Shown in pieces: positions 8,529 to 17,444 of a DNA stretch of 32,911 nucleotides. The stretch is taken from NCBI GenBank assembly GCA_002364005.1, contig DEXG01000027.1, forward strand, positions 1 through 32,911. The letters run 5' to 3'. Both the position numbers and the translations under genes were made by a program. Position 1 is the stretch's first letter. Every line of letters begins with the position of its first letter. The notes beneath the pieces are model-generated. The model was not told the DNA's origin. It saw only the letters and a list, made by a program, of their open reading frames with translations, and ran no database searches. Source of the stretch: Phycisphaerales bacterium UBA3190. GTDB lineage: Bacteria > Planctomycetota > Phycisphaerae > Phycisphaerales > UBA1924.

Positions 8529-9920
8529 ATGAATAATACATATAAAAATTTATTGATATTCTTTGCTGCCGCCGTCGCATTAATTATCGCGACGGCAACA
8601 TACGCAACGCTGTGCGGCCAACTGTGGCAGGTGTATGAAGAACACGCTCAGGTCAAGTTTGAAAATGGGACCACGCGGCTGACAGATGTTTCGCCCTGGC
8701 GCAACGATCTATGGCAGTCGTGGGAGCAGGATCTAGTATTTCAAAGTACAGCTGGTGTGCCTGATCAGTTCTGGCGTGTTGGTAACTTCGTTTGGTTACC
8801 AAAGCCCGAGCTCGTGTTTCCCAGTGCAGGACTTTGGGGTCTTGGTATTGCACTTGGATCGCTTCTTGTTGTGTGCACTCTTTTTCCGTGGATCGCGTAC
8901 ACGACATCCGGCTCGTCGTCGTGGAACGGGCTTGAGTTGGATTTGGTATCGAGTACTCGTTCTAGAATCTATTTTCGCTCAACAATGATCGTACTTGCGA
9001 TGATGCCCTTGCTATTCGCCCTGAGCTGGTACACCGGCTACGACCGCGTCCATAGTTCAGTTGATTGGGAGACATCTCAGCCCAGAGCGATCCGATTGCT
9101 CTTTGATTCCTTTCGCCCGCGGGTCCGAGAGTGGGTCATGATCTACGCAGTTGTTGCGGTGGGGCTCTACATCCTGTGCTGGGTTCGGTTTCAACGGATG
9201 CTCAGATCGATACCTCACGATCGCGTGGTTGCGGGTCGGGTTCGCTGCCCGGATCGCCGGTGCGGGTACCCCTTCGATCGTTCCATTCAGAAGTGCCCCG
9301 AGTGCGGGATCAACTGGTTCGCGCATCACCCGGGGAGGGTGCCTTTGCGCCGATTGAACATTGGTCTCAAGCTCGGCATGGGTCTGGTGGTCATCATGGT
9401 CATCGCGAGCGTCATCTGGAGTGTCACGGACTGGGATCGTCGGTACCGGGCCTGGAACTGGTTGACGCTCCGGGGTGATAGGTACTGGTGGCAGGACCTT
9501 GTGCTCCCCCCGGATCGCCCGGTTGAGTTGCAATGGGATGAGCACACGATCCGGCTCGTTATGCTTGTTGCGCAGGTTCAAGAGATCCCCGGGGAGCAGT
9601 CCTTCTTGGCGTACTCGATCGATGGCGGCGAGCTGCATTGGTATGGCGTCAACGATCGAATCAAGCATGATGACGAGTGGTTGATGATGGGATTCCGTGG
9701 CTGGGAAGACCGCAAGGAGTGGTTCAAGGGTGTGCCCGGTACCAAAATGGGGAGCATACCGATCGCGAAGACCCCGACGGCATTGCGGGTCTACCAGGAC
9801 GAGGTGCCGGACGAGATCGCGGAATGGATCGTCATGGCGCGGGGCGATCTTGAGGCACGGACAGATGAGATCTTCGCCCGCATGATCGATATGGAGACAC
9901 TCGATCATGAGATCCCGTAG
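8529..9920 (+). CDS. Multi-helix membrane protein with zinc ribbon
   Basis: The 463-aa product has predicted membrane segments near residues 7-27, 101-124, 151-169, 202-219 and 279-298. Between the last two is a compact zinc-ribbon-like element with Cys240, Cys245, Cys256 and Cys259, the last two in CPECG. It recalls the CxxC-Tyr-Pro motifs of the pair at 1871-4706, but here the four cysteines lie together. The C-terminal 165 residues look soluble and mixed-charge. The start is uncertain: ATG 8529 begins directly before the first hydrophobic segment but has no Shine-Dalgarno. ATG 8505 and TTG 8496 are in frame but lie in the terminator. The first third is A/T-rich, and composition returns to the local norm after about 9050. 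Function is unknown. Confidence 0.75.
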   Translation: MNNTYKNLLIFFAAAVALIIATATYATLCGQLWQVYEEHAQVKFENGTTRLTDVSPWRNDLWQSWEQDLVFQSTAGVPDQFWRVGNFVWLPKPELVFPSAGLWGLGIALGSLLVVCTLFPWIAYTTSGSSSWNGLELDLVSSTRSRIYFRSTMIVLAMMPLLFALSWYTGYDRVHSSVDWETSQPRAIRLLFDSFRPRVREWVMIYAVVAVGLYILCWVRFQRMLRSIPHDRVVAGRVRCPDRRCGYPFDRSIQKCPECGINWFAHHPGRVPLRRLNIGLKLGMGLVVIMVIASVIWSVTDWDRRYRAWNWLTLRGDRYWWQDLVLPPDRPVELQWDEHTIRLVMLVAQVQEIPGEQSFLAYSIDGGELHWYGVNDRIKHDDEWLMMGFRGWEDRKEWFKGVPGTKMGSIPIAKTPTALRVYQDEVPDEIAEWIVMARGDLEARTDEIFARMIDMETLDHEIP

Positions 9921-9988
9921 TGCGGGGTTCAAAACCTTCGAGAGACGCACAGTTTCAGGCATATCATCTCCCCCATAGGAGATATGCC

Positions 9989-11758
9989 ATGACCGAACCC
10001 GTCGAGACCCGCCATTTCATCCAGCAGATGATCGATGCCGACATCGAGCGGGGGCAATGGGGGCAGGCGGGCGATCGGTCGGTCGTGACCACCCGCTTCC
10101 CGCCCGAACCAAACGGCTTCCTGCACATCGGGCACGCCAAGGCGATCCTGCTCAACTATGGGCTGGCCAAGGAGTTCGGGGGCAAGTTCAACCTGCGATT
10201 CGACGACACCAACCCCGCCAAGGAAGAGCAGGCCTTTGTCGATTCGATCAAGCACGATGTGCAGTGGCTGGGCGCGACATGGGACGGCGAGGTGAAGTTC
10301 GCCTCGGACTACTTCGAGCAGATGTACGACTGGGCGTGCGAGCTGATCCGCAAGGGGCTGGCCTATGTCGACGAGCAGCCCGTGGACGACATCCGCGCCC
10401 AGCGGGGGAGTCTCAAGGAGCCGGGCAAGCCCTCGCCCTACCGCGATCGCCCGATCGAGGAGAGTCTGGACCTCTTCGAGCGGATGAAGAACGGGGAGTT
10501 CCCCAACGGGGCGATGGTTCTGCGCGCCAAGATCGACATGAGCAGCTCGAACATGAACCTGCGCGACCCGCTCATGTACCGCATCGTCAACGCGACCCAC
10601 CACCGCACCGGCGACACCTGGCACATCTACCCGATGTACGACTGGGCCCACGGGCTCGAGGACTCGATCGAGGGCGTGACCAACTCGCTGTGCACCCTCG
10701 AGTTCGAGGACCACCGCCCGCTCTACGACTGGTTCATCGACGCGATCAACAAAGACCGCGGCCCAGACAGCCCGTGGGGCGAGAAGATCCACCACCCACG
10801 CCAGACCGAGTTCTCACGCCTGGCCATTTCCTACACCAACATGTCCAAGCGGTACATGAAGCAGCTCGTCGACGAGGGCCATGTCAGCGGCTGGGACGAC
10901 CCACGCATGATCACCATCGCCGGCTTCCGGCGTCGCGGCTACACGCCCAAATCCCTCCAGATGCTGGCCGAGGATGTGGGTATCACCAAGTTCAACGCGC
11001 TGGTCGATATGGGACGCGTGGAGAACATGATCCGCGAGGATCTCAACGATCGGGCCCCGCGACGCATGGTCGTGCTCGACCCGATCAAGCTGACCATCAC
11101 CAACTGGGGAGAGGGGGGCGATGAGGATCGCGTGGAAATGATGGCCATTCCCAACCACCCGCAGGATGAGTCCTACGGGCAGCGCGAGATCCCCTTCGGC
11201 AAAGAGCTTTACATCGAGCGCGAGGACTTCATGGAAGAGCCACCCAAGAAGTTCTTCCGCCTCGGCCCGGGGCGCGAGGTTCGCCTGCGTGCCGGCTACT
11301 GGGTGACCTGCACCGATTACACCAAGGACAGCGACGGCAACATCACCGAGGTCTTCTGCACCTATGACCCCCAGACCAAGGGCGGCAACAACCCGCCCGC
11401 CGATGCTGAGGGCAAGGTCCGCAAGGTCAAGGGCACGCTGCACTGGGTCCACGCCCCGAGTGCCGTCGATGCTGAGGTGCGTTTGTTCGACCGGCTCTAC
11501 ATGGTCGAGCGTCCGGGCAAGAAGAGCGGCGACCACCTCGACGATCTCAATCCTGATTCGCTGCAGATCATCAGTGGGGCCAAGTGCGAGGCGACGATCG
11601 CCGAACGGACGAGCGACGAGCCCGATTGGGTCGACGGCATCCGTCGTTTCCAGTTCGAGCGCCAGGGTTACTTCTGCGTTGATCAGGATTCGACGCCCGA
11701 TAAGCTGGTGTTCAACCGGACCGCGTCATTGCGCGATTCGTGGGCCAAGCAGCAATGA
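9989..11758 (+). CDS. glnS: Glutaminyl-tRNA synthetase
   Basis: This cytoplasmic class I synthetase attaches glutamine directly to tRNA-Gln. The signature region PPEPNGFLHIGHAK is present, with HIGH at residues 46-49. The second ATP-binding motif is the MSKR form usual for GlnRS, at 285-288 in YTNMSKRYMK. At 589 aa it is slightly longer than the E. coli enzyme and covers both the catalytic core and the C-terminal beta-barrel anticodon-binding part. The start is ATG 9989, with TAGGAG seven to eight nt upstream; the open frame extends back to 9920 without support. A small membrane-protein gene follows after 15 nt. Together with gltX in the same window, it argues that Gln-tRNA is made directly and not only through Glu-tRNA amidation. 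Confidence 0.97.
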   Translation: MTEPVETRHFIQQMIDADIERGQWGQAGDRSVVTTRFPPEPNGFLHIGHAKAILLNYGLAKEFGGKFNLRFDDTNPAKEEQAFVDSIKHDVQWLGATWDGEVKFASDYFEQMYDWACELIRKGLAYVDEQPVDDIRAQRGSLKEPGKPSPYRDRPIEESLDLFERMKNGEFPNGAMVLRAKIDMSSSNMNLRDPLMYRIVNATHHRTGDTWHIYPMYDWAHGLEDSIEGVTNSLCTLEFEDHRPLYDWFIDAINKDRGPDSPWGEKIHHPRQTEFSRLAISYTNMSKRYMKQLVDEGHVSGWDDPRMITIAGFRRRGYTPKSLQMLAEDVGITKFNALVDMGRVENMIREDLNDRAPRRMVVLDPIKLTITNWGEGGDEDRVEMMAIPNHPQDESYGQREIPFGKELYIEREDFMEEPPKKFFRLGPGREVRLRAGYWVTCTDYTKDSDGNITEVFCTYDPQTKGGNNPPADAEGKVRKVKGTLHWVHAPSAVDAEVRLFDRLYMVERPGKKSGDHLDDLNPDSLQIISGAKCEATIAERTSDEPDWVDGIRRFQFERQGYFCVDQDSTPDKLVFNRTASLRDSWAKQQ

Positions 11759-11773
11759 GCCGATGAATCGGTC

Positions 11774-12091
11774 ATGAAACCAACCCGCATCATCGCGATC
11801 ACCTGTCTTGCGCTGGGCCTGGGCTGTGTCAGTCTGGCGCTCGGGTTTATCTACGATGATTTCACCAAACGCGAGGGGGCGTGGGTTGACCTCACGACCC
11901 GCCGCACCGAACCCAGCGAAGAAGAGCGTGAGAAGCTGCTCGATGCGTGGCGTGAGAAAGAGAACTGGCAGGTTTCGCTGATGAGCGGCACGCTCGGCGT
12001 CATGCTGCTGGGCGCAGGGCTGGGCATCATCGTGTTCGAGTTGCCATGGCTCCGCGATCGCAGCGGCGCGACACAACAACTGCCCACCTGA
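11774..12091 (+). CDS. Small two-helix membrane protein
   Basis: The 105-aa product has a hydrophobic segment near residues 7-25, a charged middle rich in Glu, Arg and Lys (about 30-65), and a second hydrophobic segment near 69-88. Both ends should lie on the same side of the membrane. It starts 15 nt after the glnS stop and is probably cotranscribed with it. No strong ribosome-binding site is seen, so translation may depend on glnS. I recognise no family and infer no function. Confidence 0.65.
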   Translation: MKPTRIIAITCLALGLGCVSLALGFIYDDFTKREGAWVDLTTRRTEPSEEEREKLLDAWREKENWQVSLMSGTLGVMLLGAGLGIIVFELPWLRDRSGATQQLPT

Positions 12092-12422
12092 ATGCAACGG
12101 GTGTCCACCCGTGCGATGGTTCCGCCGGGACAGGAATCGCAGAAAGCCGGGTAAATGTCATACGCTGGCATTCATGTGTGTCAATCTTTGATGAAATGAA
12201 CCCGGCGTAGCGATGCCGAACAAACATCAGTTGAACATCGAATCTTACCTAGCTTGACAGCGGAGCAATATTGCCCCGCCACACGGGTTTCCTTTGCAGA
12301 ATGGTATAGGGAAAAAGACCCGGGATCGCTATACTCAAAGATGCGTCGGCAGATTGACGCCCTCCAGAGGGGAAGGGCACGCCGAAGAACGCATATTCGT
12401 ATCTGGGAGAAGGGATCCACAC
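12092..12422 (+). other. Intergenic region and leader of the dockerin gene
   Basis: No gene is supported here. A hairpin, ACGGGTG/CACCCGT, at 12097-12112 just after the small membrane gene may end its transcript, although no T-tract follows. A TATACT hexamer lies at 12330-12335. A GCCCT/AGGGC inverted repeat sits in the leader near 12359-12378. A purine-rich GGGAGAAGGG element lies about 8 nt before the start at 12423. A TTGACA at 12254 has no -10 partner at normal spacing. Confidence 0.5.
12330..12335 (+). promoter_or_regulatory. Candidate -10 box (TATACT)
   Basis: TATACT matches the sigma-70 -10 consensus at five of six positions and would give a leader of about 80 nt for the gene at 12423. 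No convincing -35 lies 16 to 18 nt upstream, so the call is tentative. Confidence 0.35.
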
Positions 12423-15053
12423 ATGACCACCGCACACACACGCACCACCGGCGCGCTCGCCGTTATAAGTATCGCAACGCTGATGGCTCAGGCCGGGGGA
12501 TCGACCGTATCCTGGCTCAACCCCGTCGACGGGAGCTGGAACCTGGGCACCAACTGGGACACGGGCGTGGTCCCGGCATCGAACAACAATGTCCTCCTCG
12601 GGCTCAGCGGCGCATATACGGTCACCTCCGGGGGGACCATGGACTGTCGGGCACTGATGATTTCCAACCCGGATGCGGTGCTGCATATAGACAGCTCGCG
12701 GACATTGAATCTCTACAACAATCTCGACAACGACGGCACGATCATCGTTAACCCGTTCAACGGCGGCAACGCGACCCAGTTTGATTTCGAGAGCAGCGCG
12801 GTCATCACCGGCAGCGGTGAGATTCGCCTCGGAGGGTCAGGGACGCGGGCTCGCATACGCACCGGCGTGGGGGATGTCGTGACCCAGTCGGCGGGGCACT
12901 CGATCCGGGGCTTCGGCCAGGTCGAGGGCGTGCTCATCAACAACGGCCTCGTCGAGGCCGACGTCACAGGGCAGATCCTGAATCTCAACACAGCCCCAAA
13001 GACCAACAACGCGCTCTTCCAAGCGAGCAACGGTGCGGTTCTCAAGGTCTCATCGATCATCATCGATCAGGGCGGCGGGGGAAGTCAGTCGGTTGTTGGG
13101 GCGGGATCATTGCTGGACCTCAGCGGATCCACGATCATCGGGGGCACCATGAGCACCGATGCCGACGGGTTGATCAACGCGGACAACTGCACCCTCGACG
13201 GCGTCAACTTTTCCGGGGGTAACCTTGAGGTCCGTTCAGCACGAACCCTCAACATCTACAACTCCATCACCAACGACGGCGTGATGACCGTCAACCCAAC
13301 CAACGGCGGGAGCGCGACTCAGCTCGACTTTGAGACCGACGGCTCGTTCCTGGGTAGCGGTGAGGTCGTCCTCGCCGGCGCGGGCACCAGGGCCAGACTC
13401 CGCACCGGTGATGGGTTCACCATGACGAACTCCGCGACTCACACCATCCATGGGTTTGGCCAGATCGAATCGCTCTTTGTCAACGACGGGCTGGTTTCCG
13501 CTGATATCCCGGCCCAGACACTGACGCTGAATGCCAACGACAAGGTGAACAACGCCACCATGCAGAGCATCTCGGGTGCCATCCTCAATGTCGTCGGCAT
13601 TAGCGTCGATCAGACCGGCGGCGGCGAACTCGTCGCCGACGGGGTGGGTTCCAAACTCCTGCTGACGAACGCGACCGTCTTCGGGGGAACAGTTATTTCC
13701 CGCAACGGCGCGTCCGCTTCGGTCACCACGGCAACGCTCCATGGTGTCACCCACGAGGGGCTGTTGGATATCCCCTCGGCACGCACACTCAATGTGTTCG
13801 ATTCAATCACGAACAACGGCGTCATCACCATCAACCCGATCAACGGCGGGAGTGCCACGCAGCTCGATTTCGAGAACGACGGCTCCTTCCTGGGCAGCGG
13901 TGAGGTCGTCCTCGGCGGCAGCGGTTCACGCGCACGCCTGCGCACCGCGCCAGGTGTCACCATGACCAACACGCCAACCCACACGATCCACGGCTTCGGG
14001 ACGATCGAGGCCACGTTGGTCAACGATGGGCTCGTGCAAGCGGATGTCCTCTCGCAGGAGCTTGGCCTCCTGAGCAACACCAAGGTCAACAATGCGACCA
14101 TGCAGGCGATTGCTGGCGGCATCCTTGATTTCAGCAATATCACGGTGGAGCAATCCGGCAGCGGGCAACTCCTCGCCGACGGCGCTGGTTCACGCATCGA
14201 CTTCAACTCGACGACAATCGTCGGCGGGACCATCGAAACCATGAACGGCGGAAGCGTCCAGGTTGTCAGTGCGACATATGACGCCGTGACGAGCAATGCC
14301 GAAACGACCCTGCCGTCAGGACGCACGCTCGATGTGCGCAACGGCACCGTCAACAACGGGACCATCCAGGTGAACCCGATCAACGGCGGATCGACGACAT
14401 CAATCCGCTGGGCCGACGATTCGCAGATTGGCGGAAACGGCACGATCGCGCTGCTCGGGACAGGGAGCAGGGCACGCCTGAACCTGCTCGGAGCCGCAAC
14501 GATCGCGACACTCGGTCAGGGGCAACGGCTCGAGGGCATCGGAAGCATCGACGCCCCGCTCATGCACCACGGCACCACCGCCCCGGGCATGAGCATCGGC
14601 AAACTGGTCGCAACCCGGGCCATCACCTACAGCGACACATCGGTCTTCGAGGCCGAGGTCAGTGCAACCGACGCTGACCTGCTCGACTGCACCATGTCGG
14701 TCCAGCTCGACGGCACGCTCAATGTGCTCTTCACCGATGGCTTTGCGCCCACCGGCTTCTGGGCACACACCATCATCGAGGGCAGCAGCATCACCGGGAA
14801 GTTCGATGCACTGAATATCCCCGCGCCCCCCTCGGGCCTCGTGACTCGCATCATCAACACCGGCACCGAGGTGCGCGTAGGACAGACCTGCCCGGGCGAT
14901 GCGAACCTCGACGGGATGGTGAACTTCTTTGATGTCTCCAAGTTTCTCGCCGACTTCGCCGACATGAGCCCGGAGGCGGATCTGAACAACGACAATCAGT
15001 GGAACTTCTTCGATGTCTCGGTCTTCCTGAGCAACTTCAGCCTCGGCTGCTGA
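12423..15053 (+). CDS. Exported repeat protein with GC-type dockerin-like end
   Basis: The 876-aa protein begins with a signal peptide ending near AQAGGS. The body is a series of beta-rich repeats. A well-conserved unit opening with a Leu-x-(Ile/Val/Leu) strand and containing the N-P-x-N-G-G motif starts at residues 95, 276, 456 and 636, a period of about 180 residues. Around 750-820 comes a passenger-like segment containing APGMSIGKL, common in autotransporter-like or beta-helix proteins. The last 54 residues form a dockerin-like module with two calcium loops, DANLDGMVNFFD and DLNNDNQWNFFD, and the chain ends in Gly-Cys. This matches the GC-type dockerin end of Phycisphaerae surface proteins, thought to be a sorting or anchoring signal. 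ATG 12423 has a purine-rich site upstream. A terminator follows. The ligand is unknown. Confidence 0.88.
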   Translation: MTTAHTRTTGALAVISIATLMAQAGGSTVSWLNPVDGSWNLGTNWDTGVVPASNNNVLLGLSGAYTVTSGGTMDCRALMISNPDAVLHIDSSRTLNLYNNLDNDGTIIVNPFNGGNATQFDFESSAVITGSGEIRLGGSGTRARIRTGVGDVVTQSAGHSIRGFGQVEGVLINNGLVEADVTGQILNLNTAPKTNNALFQASNGAVLKVSSIIIDQGGGGSQSVVGAGSLLDLSGSTIIGGTMSTDADGLINADNCTLDGVNFSGGNLEVRSARTLNIYNSITNDGVMTVNPTNGGSATQLDFETDGSFLGSGEVVLAGAGTRARLRTGDGFTMTNSATHTIHGFGQIESLFVNDGLVSADIPAQTLTLNANDKVNNATMQSISGAILNVVGISVDQTGGGELVADGVGSKLLLTNATVFGGTVISRNGASASVTTATLHGVTHEGLLDIPSARTLNVFDSITNNGVITINPINGGSATQLDFENDGSFLGSGEVVLGGSGSRARLRTAPGVTMTNTPTHTIHGFGTIEATLVNDGLVQADVLSQELGLLSNTKVNNATMQAIAGGILDFSNITVEQSGSGQLLADGAGSRIDFNSTTIVGGTIETMNGGSVQVVSATYDAVTSNAETTLPSGRTLDVRNGTVNNGTIQVNPINGGSTTSIRWADDSQIGGNGTIALLGTGSRARLNLLGAATIATLGQGQRLEGIGSIDAPLMHHGTTAPGMSIGKLVATRAITYSDTSVFEAEVSATDADLLDCTMSVQLDGTLNVLFTDGFAPTGFWAHTIIEGSSITGKFDALNIPAPPSGLVTRIINTGTEVRVGQTCPGDANLDGMVNFFDVSKFLADFADMSPEADLNNDNQWNFFDVSVFLSNFSLGC

Positions 15054-15070
15054 TCGAGCTGTATTCAAAT

Positions 15071-15106
15071 AAACAAAGGGGACTGGCGTTTGCCAGTCCC
15101 CTTTTT
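15071..15106. terminator. Bidirectional terminator between convergent genes
   Basis: AAAGGGGACTGGC pairs with GCCAGTCCCCTTT across a 4-nt loop. The plus strand continues as a T-tract then CAT, and the minus strand as TTTGTTTATTT. It lies between the stop of the dockerin gene at 15053 and that of the mutase gene at 15142, and can serve both. Confidence 0.92.
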
Positions 15107-15141
15107 CATTCTTCGTGTTGTCTCGGTCCGAACAGCGGCGC

Positions 15142-16563
15142 TCAGTGGTCGACCTTGGTGCCCAGCAACGGGGTCACCTCGGCGTACACCTCGTCGAGCA
15201 GCTCCTGCGTCTTGGCCTCGATGTTCAGGCGGAGCAGCGGCTCGGTGTTGGACTTGCGGATGTTCATCCACCAGCCCTCGGTGTCGAAGCAGTCGACCGT
15301 CACGCCGTCAAGTTCGTCGATGTCGCCGCGGTCGCCGAAGGTCTCCATGACCGAGTCGAGGGCCTCGTCCTGCTCCTCGTTCTCGAAGTTGACCTCGCCC
15401 GACTGCACATACCGCATCAGCGGCTCAACCAGTTTGCTCATGGGCTCGCCCGCGTGGGCCAGCACGGTCAGGAAGGTCGCCATCGCGATCGCGCCGCTGT
15501 CGGCGTTGAAGTTCTTGCGGAAGTAGAAGTGGCCCGATAGCTCGCCGCCGAAGATCGCGTTGTTGTCCGCCAGCAGCTGCTTCATGAACACATGGCCCAC
15601 GCGACCACGCAGGGCCTTGCCCCCGTGCTTCTCGATCTCTTCCTTGACGGCCTTGGTCGAACGCAGGTCGTAGACGATCGCACTGCCGGGCTGCTGCTCG
15701 AGGAAGTGGGGGACCAACAGGGCGGTCATGATGTCGCAGGGCACGATGCGGCCTTGCTCATCGACCGCGACACACCGGTCGGCGTCGCCGTCGAAGCACA
15801 GCCCCAGATCGGCACCCTGCTTGATGACCTCGGCCTGGAGCTGCTCAAGGTTGGCTGCCACCAGCGGGTTGGGCTCGTGGGCGAACTCGCCCTTGGTGTT
15901 GTCGAAGTTCATCTCGATGATCTCGAGCCCGTCGACCGCTTCGCCCTTCTTGCCGAACACATTGGGGCACATCGTGCCCGCCATGCCGTTGCTCGCATCA
16001 ACCACGATTTTCAGCGGCTTGCTCGCATCGCGATCACCCAGATCCATGAACTTGCGGACATGCTTGGCATACGCGGCCCACAGATCACGCAGCTCGACGC
16101 TCGTGCCGTCCTGCGGGGTCAGGTTCTTGTCCGTCATGGCCGCGTACTTGCGGACCACGCCCAGGCCGGTCTGCTCACCCACGGGCTTGGCCTTGCGCTT
16201 GGAGATCTTGAACCCGTTGTACTGCGGCGGGTTGTGCGAGGCCGTGACGACCACCCCGCCGGCGCAATCAAGGTAGTTGATCGCGAAGTACATCATGGGC
16301 GTGTCAACCAGCCCCAGGTCGATCACCGAGGCGTGGTTGCAGGTCAGCCCCCGCACCAGCTCGTCGCGCAGTTTGGGTGAAGACACCCGCATGTCGCGAC
16401 CCACGATCACGCTCTTCATCATCGGGGTTGTCTCGCCGTCCTGCTCGGCTTCTTCGAGCAGGAACTTGGCCGTCCCGCACCCGATCTGCCACGCCATCTG
16501 GTCGGTCAGCAGGTCGGGGTAAGTGCCGCGAATGTCATATGCCTTGAAGACGCGTCCGAGCAT
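15142..16563 (-). CDS. Phosphomannomutase/phosphoglucomutase
   Basis: A member of the alpha-D-phosphohexomutase superfamily, probably AlgC/ManB-like, which interconverts hexose 6- and 1-phosphates for cell-surface polysaccharide. The phosphoserine loop is TASHNP with Ser109. The magnesium loop is DGDADR at residues 258-263. The sugar-recognition loop is GELSGH at 340-345. The phosphate-binding loop is RKSNTEP from residue 436. At 473 aa it has the usual four-domain length. The start is ATG 16561-16563, with an AGGGAGA ribosome-binding site 8 to 9 nt upstream. It diverges from the YciI-like gene over 154 bp. Sequence alone does not decide between mannose and glucose specificity. The GELSGH loop suits an enzyme that accepts both. 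Confidence 0.93.
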   Translation of the reverse strand: MLGRVFKAYDIRGTYPDLLTDQMAWQIGCGTAKFLLEEAEQDGETTPMMKSVIVGRDMRVSSPKLRDELVRGLTCNHASVIDLGLVDTPMMYFAINYLDCAGGVVVTASHNPPQYNGFKISKRKAKPVGEQTGLGVVRKYAAMTDKNLTPQDGTSVELRDLWAAYAKHVRKFMDLGDRDASKPLKIVVDASNGMAGTMCPNVFGKKGEAVDGLEIIEMNFDNTKGEFAHEPNPLVAANLEQLQAEVIKQGADLGLCFDGDADRCVAVDEQGRIVPCDIMTALLVPHFLEQQPGSAIVYDLRSTKAVKEEIEKHGGKALRGRVGHVFMKQLLADNNAIFGGELSGHFYFRKNFNADSGAIAMATFLTVLAHAGEPMSKLVEPLMRYVQSGEVNFENEEQDEALDSVMETFGDRGDIDELDGVTVDCFDTEGWWMNIRKSNTEPLLRLNIEAKTQELLDEVYAEVTPLLGTKVDH

Positions 16564-16717
16564 GGGGTGTCTCTCCCTGAGAAGTGTGCGTGTGCCCGCT
16601 GAGGGCCAAAAACTGGAAATTCAGCCGGGCCAACAGGATAGCGCTCCCGATACCCGACTTCTCGCCACGAATCGACGCTGCTGCAACGCCCGCACGCCCA
16701 GGCCGGTAGAGCATGCC

Positions 16718-17437
16718 ATGACACACAGACCACGCACACTTTGGGGAAAACTGGCCATTCTGGCGCTCGCGGGGATGGGGATGCCCGCGAGCGGCCAGGG
16801 CCAGCCCCAGCCCCCAGCCGCCGATCAGTCCTACATCTTCTCCTATCTCGTGCTCGACGCACCCGAAAAGCTCTCGCAGGAAGAGATGGGGACCGCGATG
16901 CAGGGGCACTTTGAGAATATGGGCAAGATGGCCGAGGCGGGCGACCTGCTCATCGCCGGCCCGCTCGCCGAGCCCCGTATCGACCCGACCTATCGGGGGA
17001 TCTTCGTCTTCTCCACCGGGGATATTGACGAGGGCAGGGCGCTCTGCGCCACCGACCCGGGCGTCAAAGCGGGCGTCTTCAAGCCCGAGATGTATGTCAT
17101 CACCTGCGACGAGCCCCTCGGCGAGTTGACGCGGCTGGAAAAAGAGTACGAGCAGCGCCGCCTCGACGACCCCGAGATCCCCGACGAGTGGGTCGGACGC
17201 ATGTTCATCCTCGCCATCGGACCCGGTGACGCCGAGTTCGAACACACCGACACGGTGCTCATCGATGCCACCATGGACCGTGTTGATGATGATGCCGACA
17301 CACCCCGTCAGCTGCTCTGGCTCGATGCCAGCAGCGTTGACGAAGCCAAGCTCGGGTTCAAAGCCGATGACCTCGACGCCTGGTCGTTCTACGGCTGGTA
17401 CGGCTCGCCCTGCGTCGCCGAGCTGAAAGACACATAG
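16718..17437 (+). CDS. Exported YciI-like domain protein
   Basis: The 239-aa product begins with a signal peptide (hydrophobic KLAILALAGMGMPASG). A YciI-like domain follows at about 37-130, recognisable by HFENMGKMAEAGDLLIAGPL, then a strand containing RGIFVF and the segment ATDPGVKAGVF. YciI domains adopt a ferredoxin-like fold of unclear role. The C-terminal half (about 148-239) starts again with a hydrophobic strand, MFILAIGPG, and later has AKLGFKADDLDAWSFYGWY, so it may be a diverged second copy. I chose ATG 16718 because it opens the signal peptide; no good ribosome-binding site is present. It converges on the aminotransferase gene with 7 nt between stops. An exported YciI-like protein is unusual, since most are cytoplasmic. 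Confidence 0.75.
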   Translation: MTHRPRTLWGKLAILALAGMGMPASGQGQPQPPAADQSYIFSYLVLDAPEKLSQEEMGTAMQGHFENMGKMAEAGDLLIAGPLAEPRIDPTYRGIFVFSTGDIDEGRALCATDPGVKAGVFKPEMYVITCDEPLGELTRLEKEYEQRRLDDPEIPDEWVGRMFILAIGPGDAEFEHTDTVLIDATMDRVDDDADTPRQLLWLDASSVDEAKLGFKADDLDAWSFYGWYGSPCVAELKDT

Positions 17438-17444
17438 ATCAGAC

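Noticed and set aside
12254..12259. Perfect TTGACA -35 upstream of the dockerin gene
   Set aside because: No -10-like hexamer lies 15 to 19 nt downstream; the stretch there is GC-rich.
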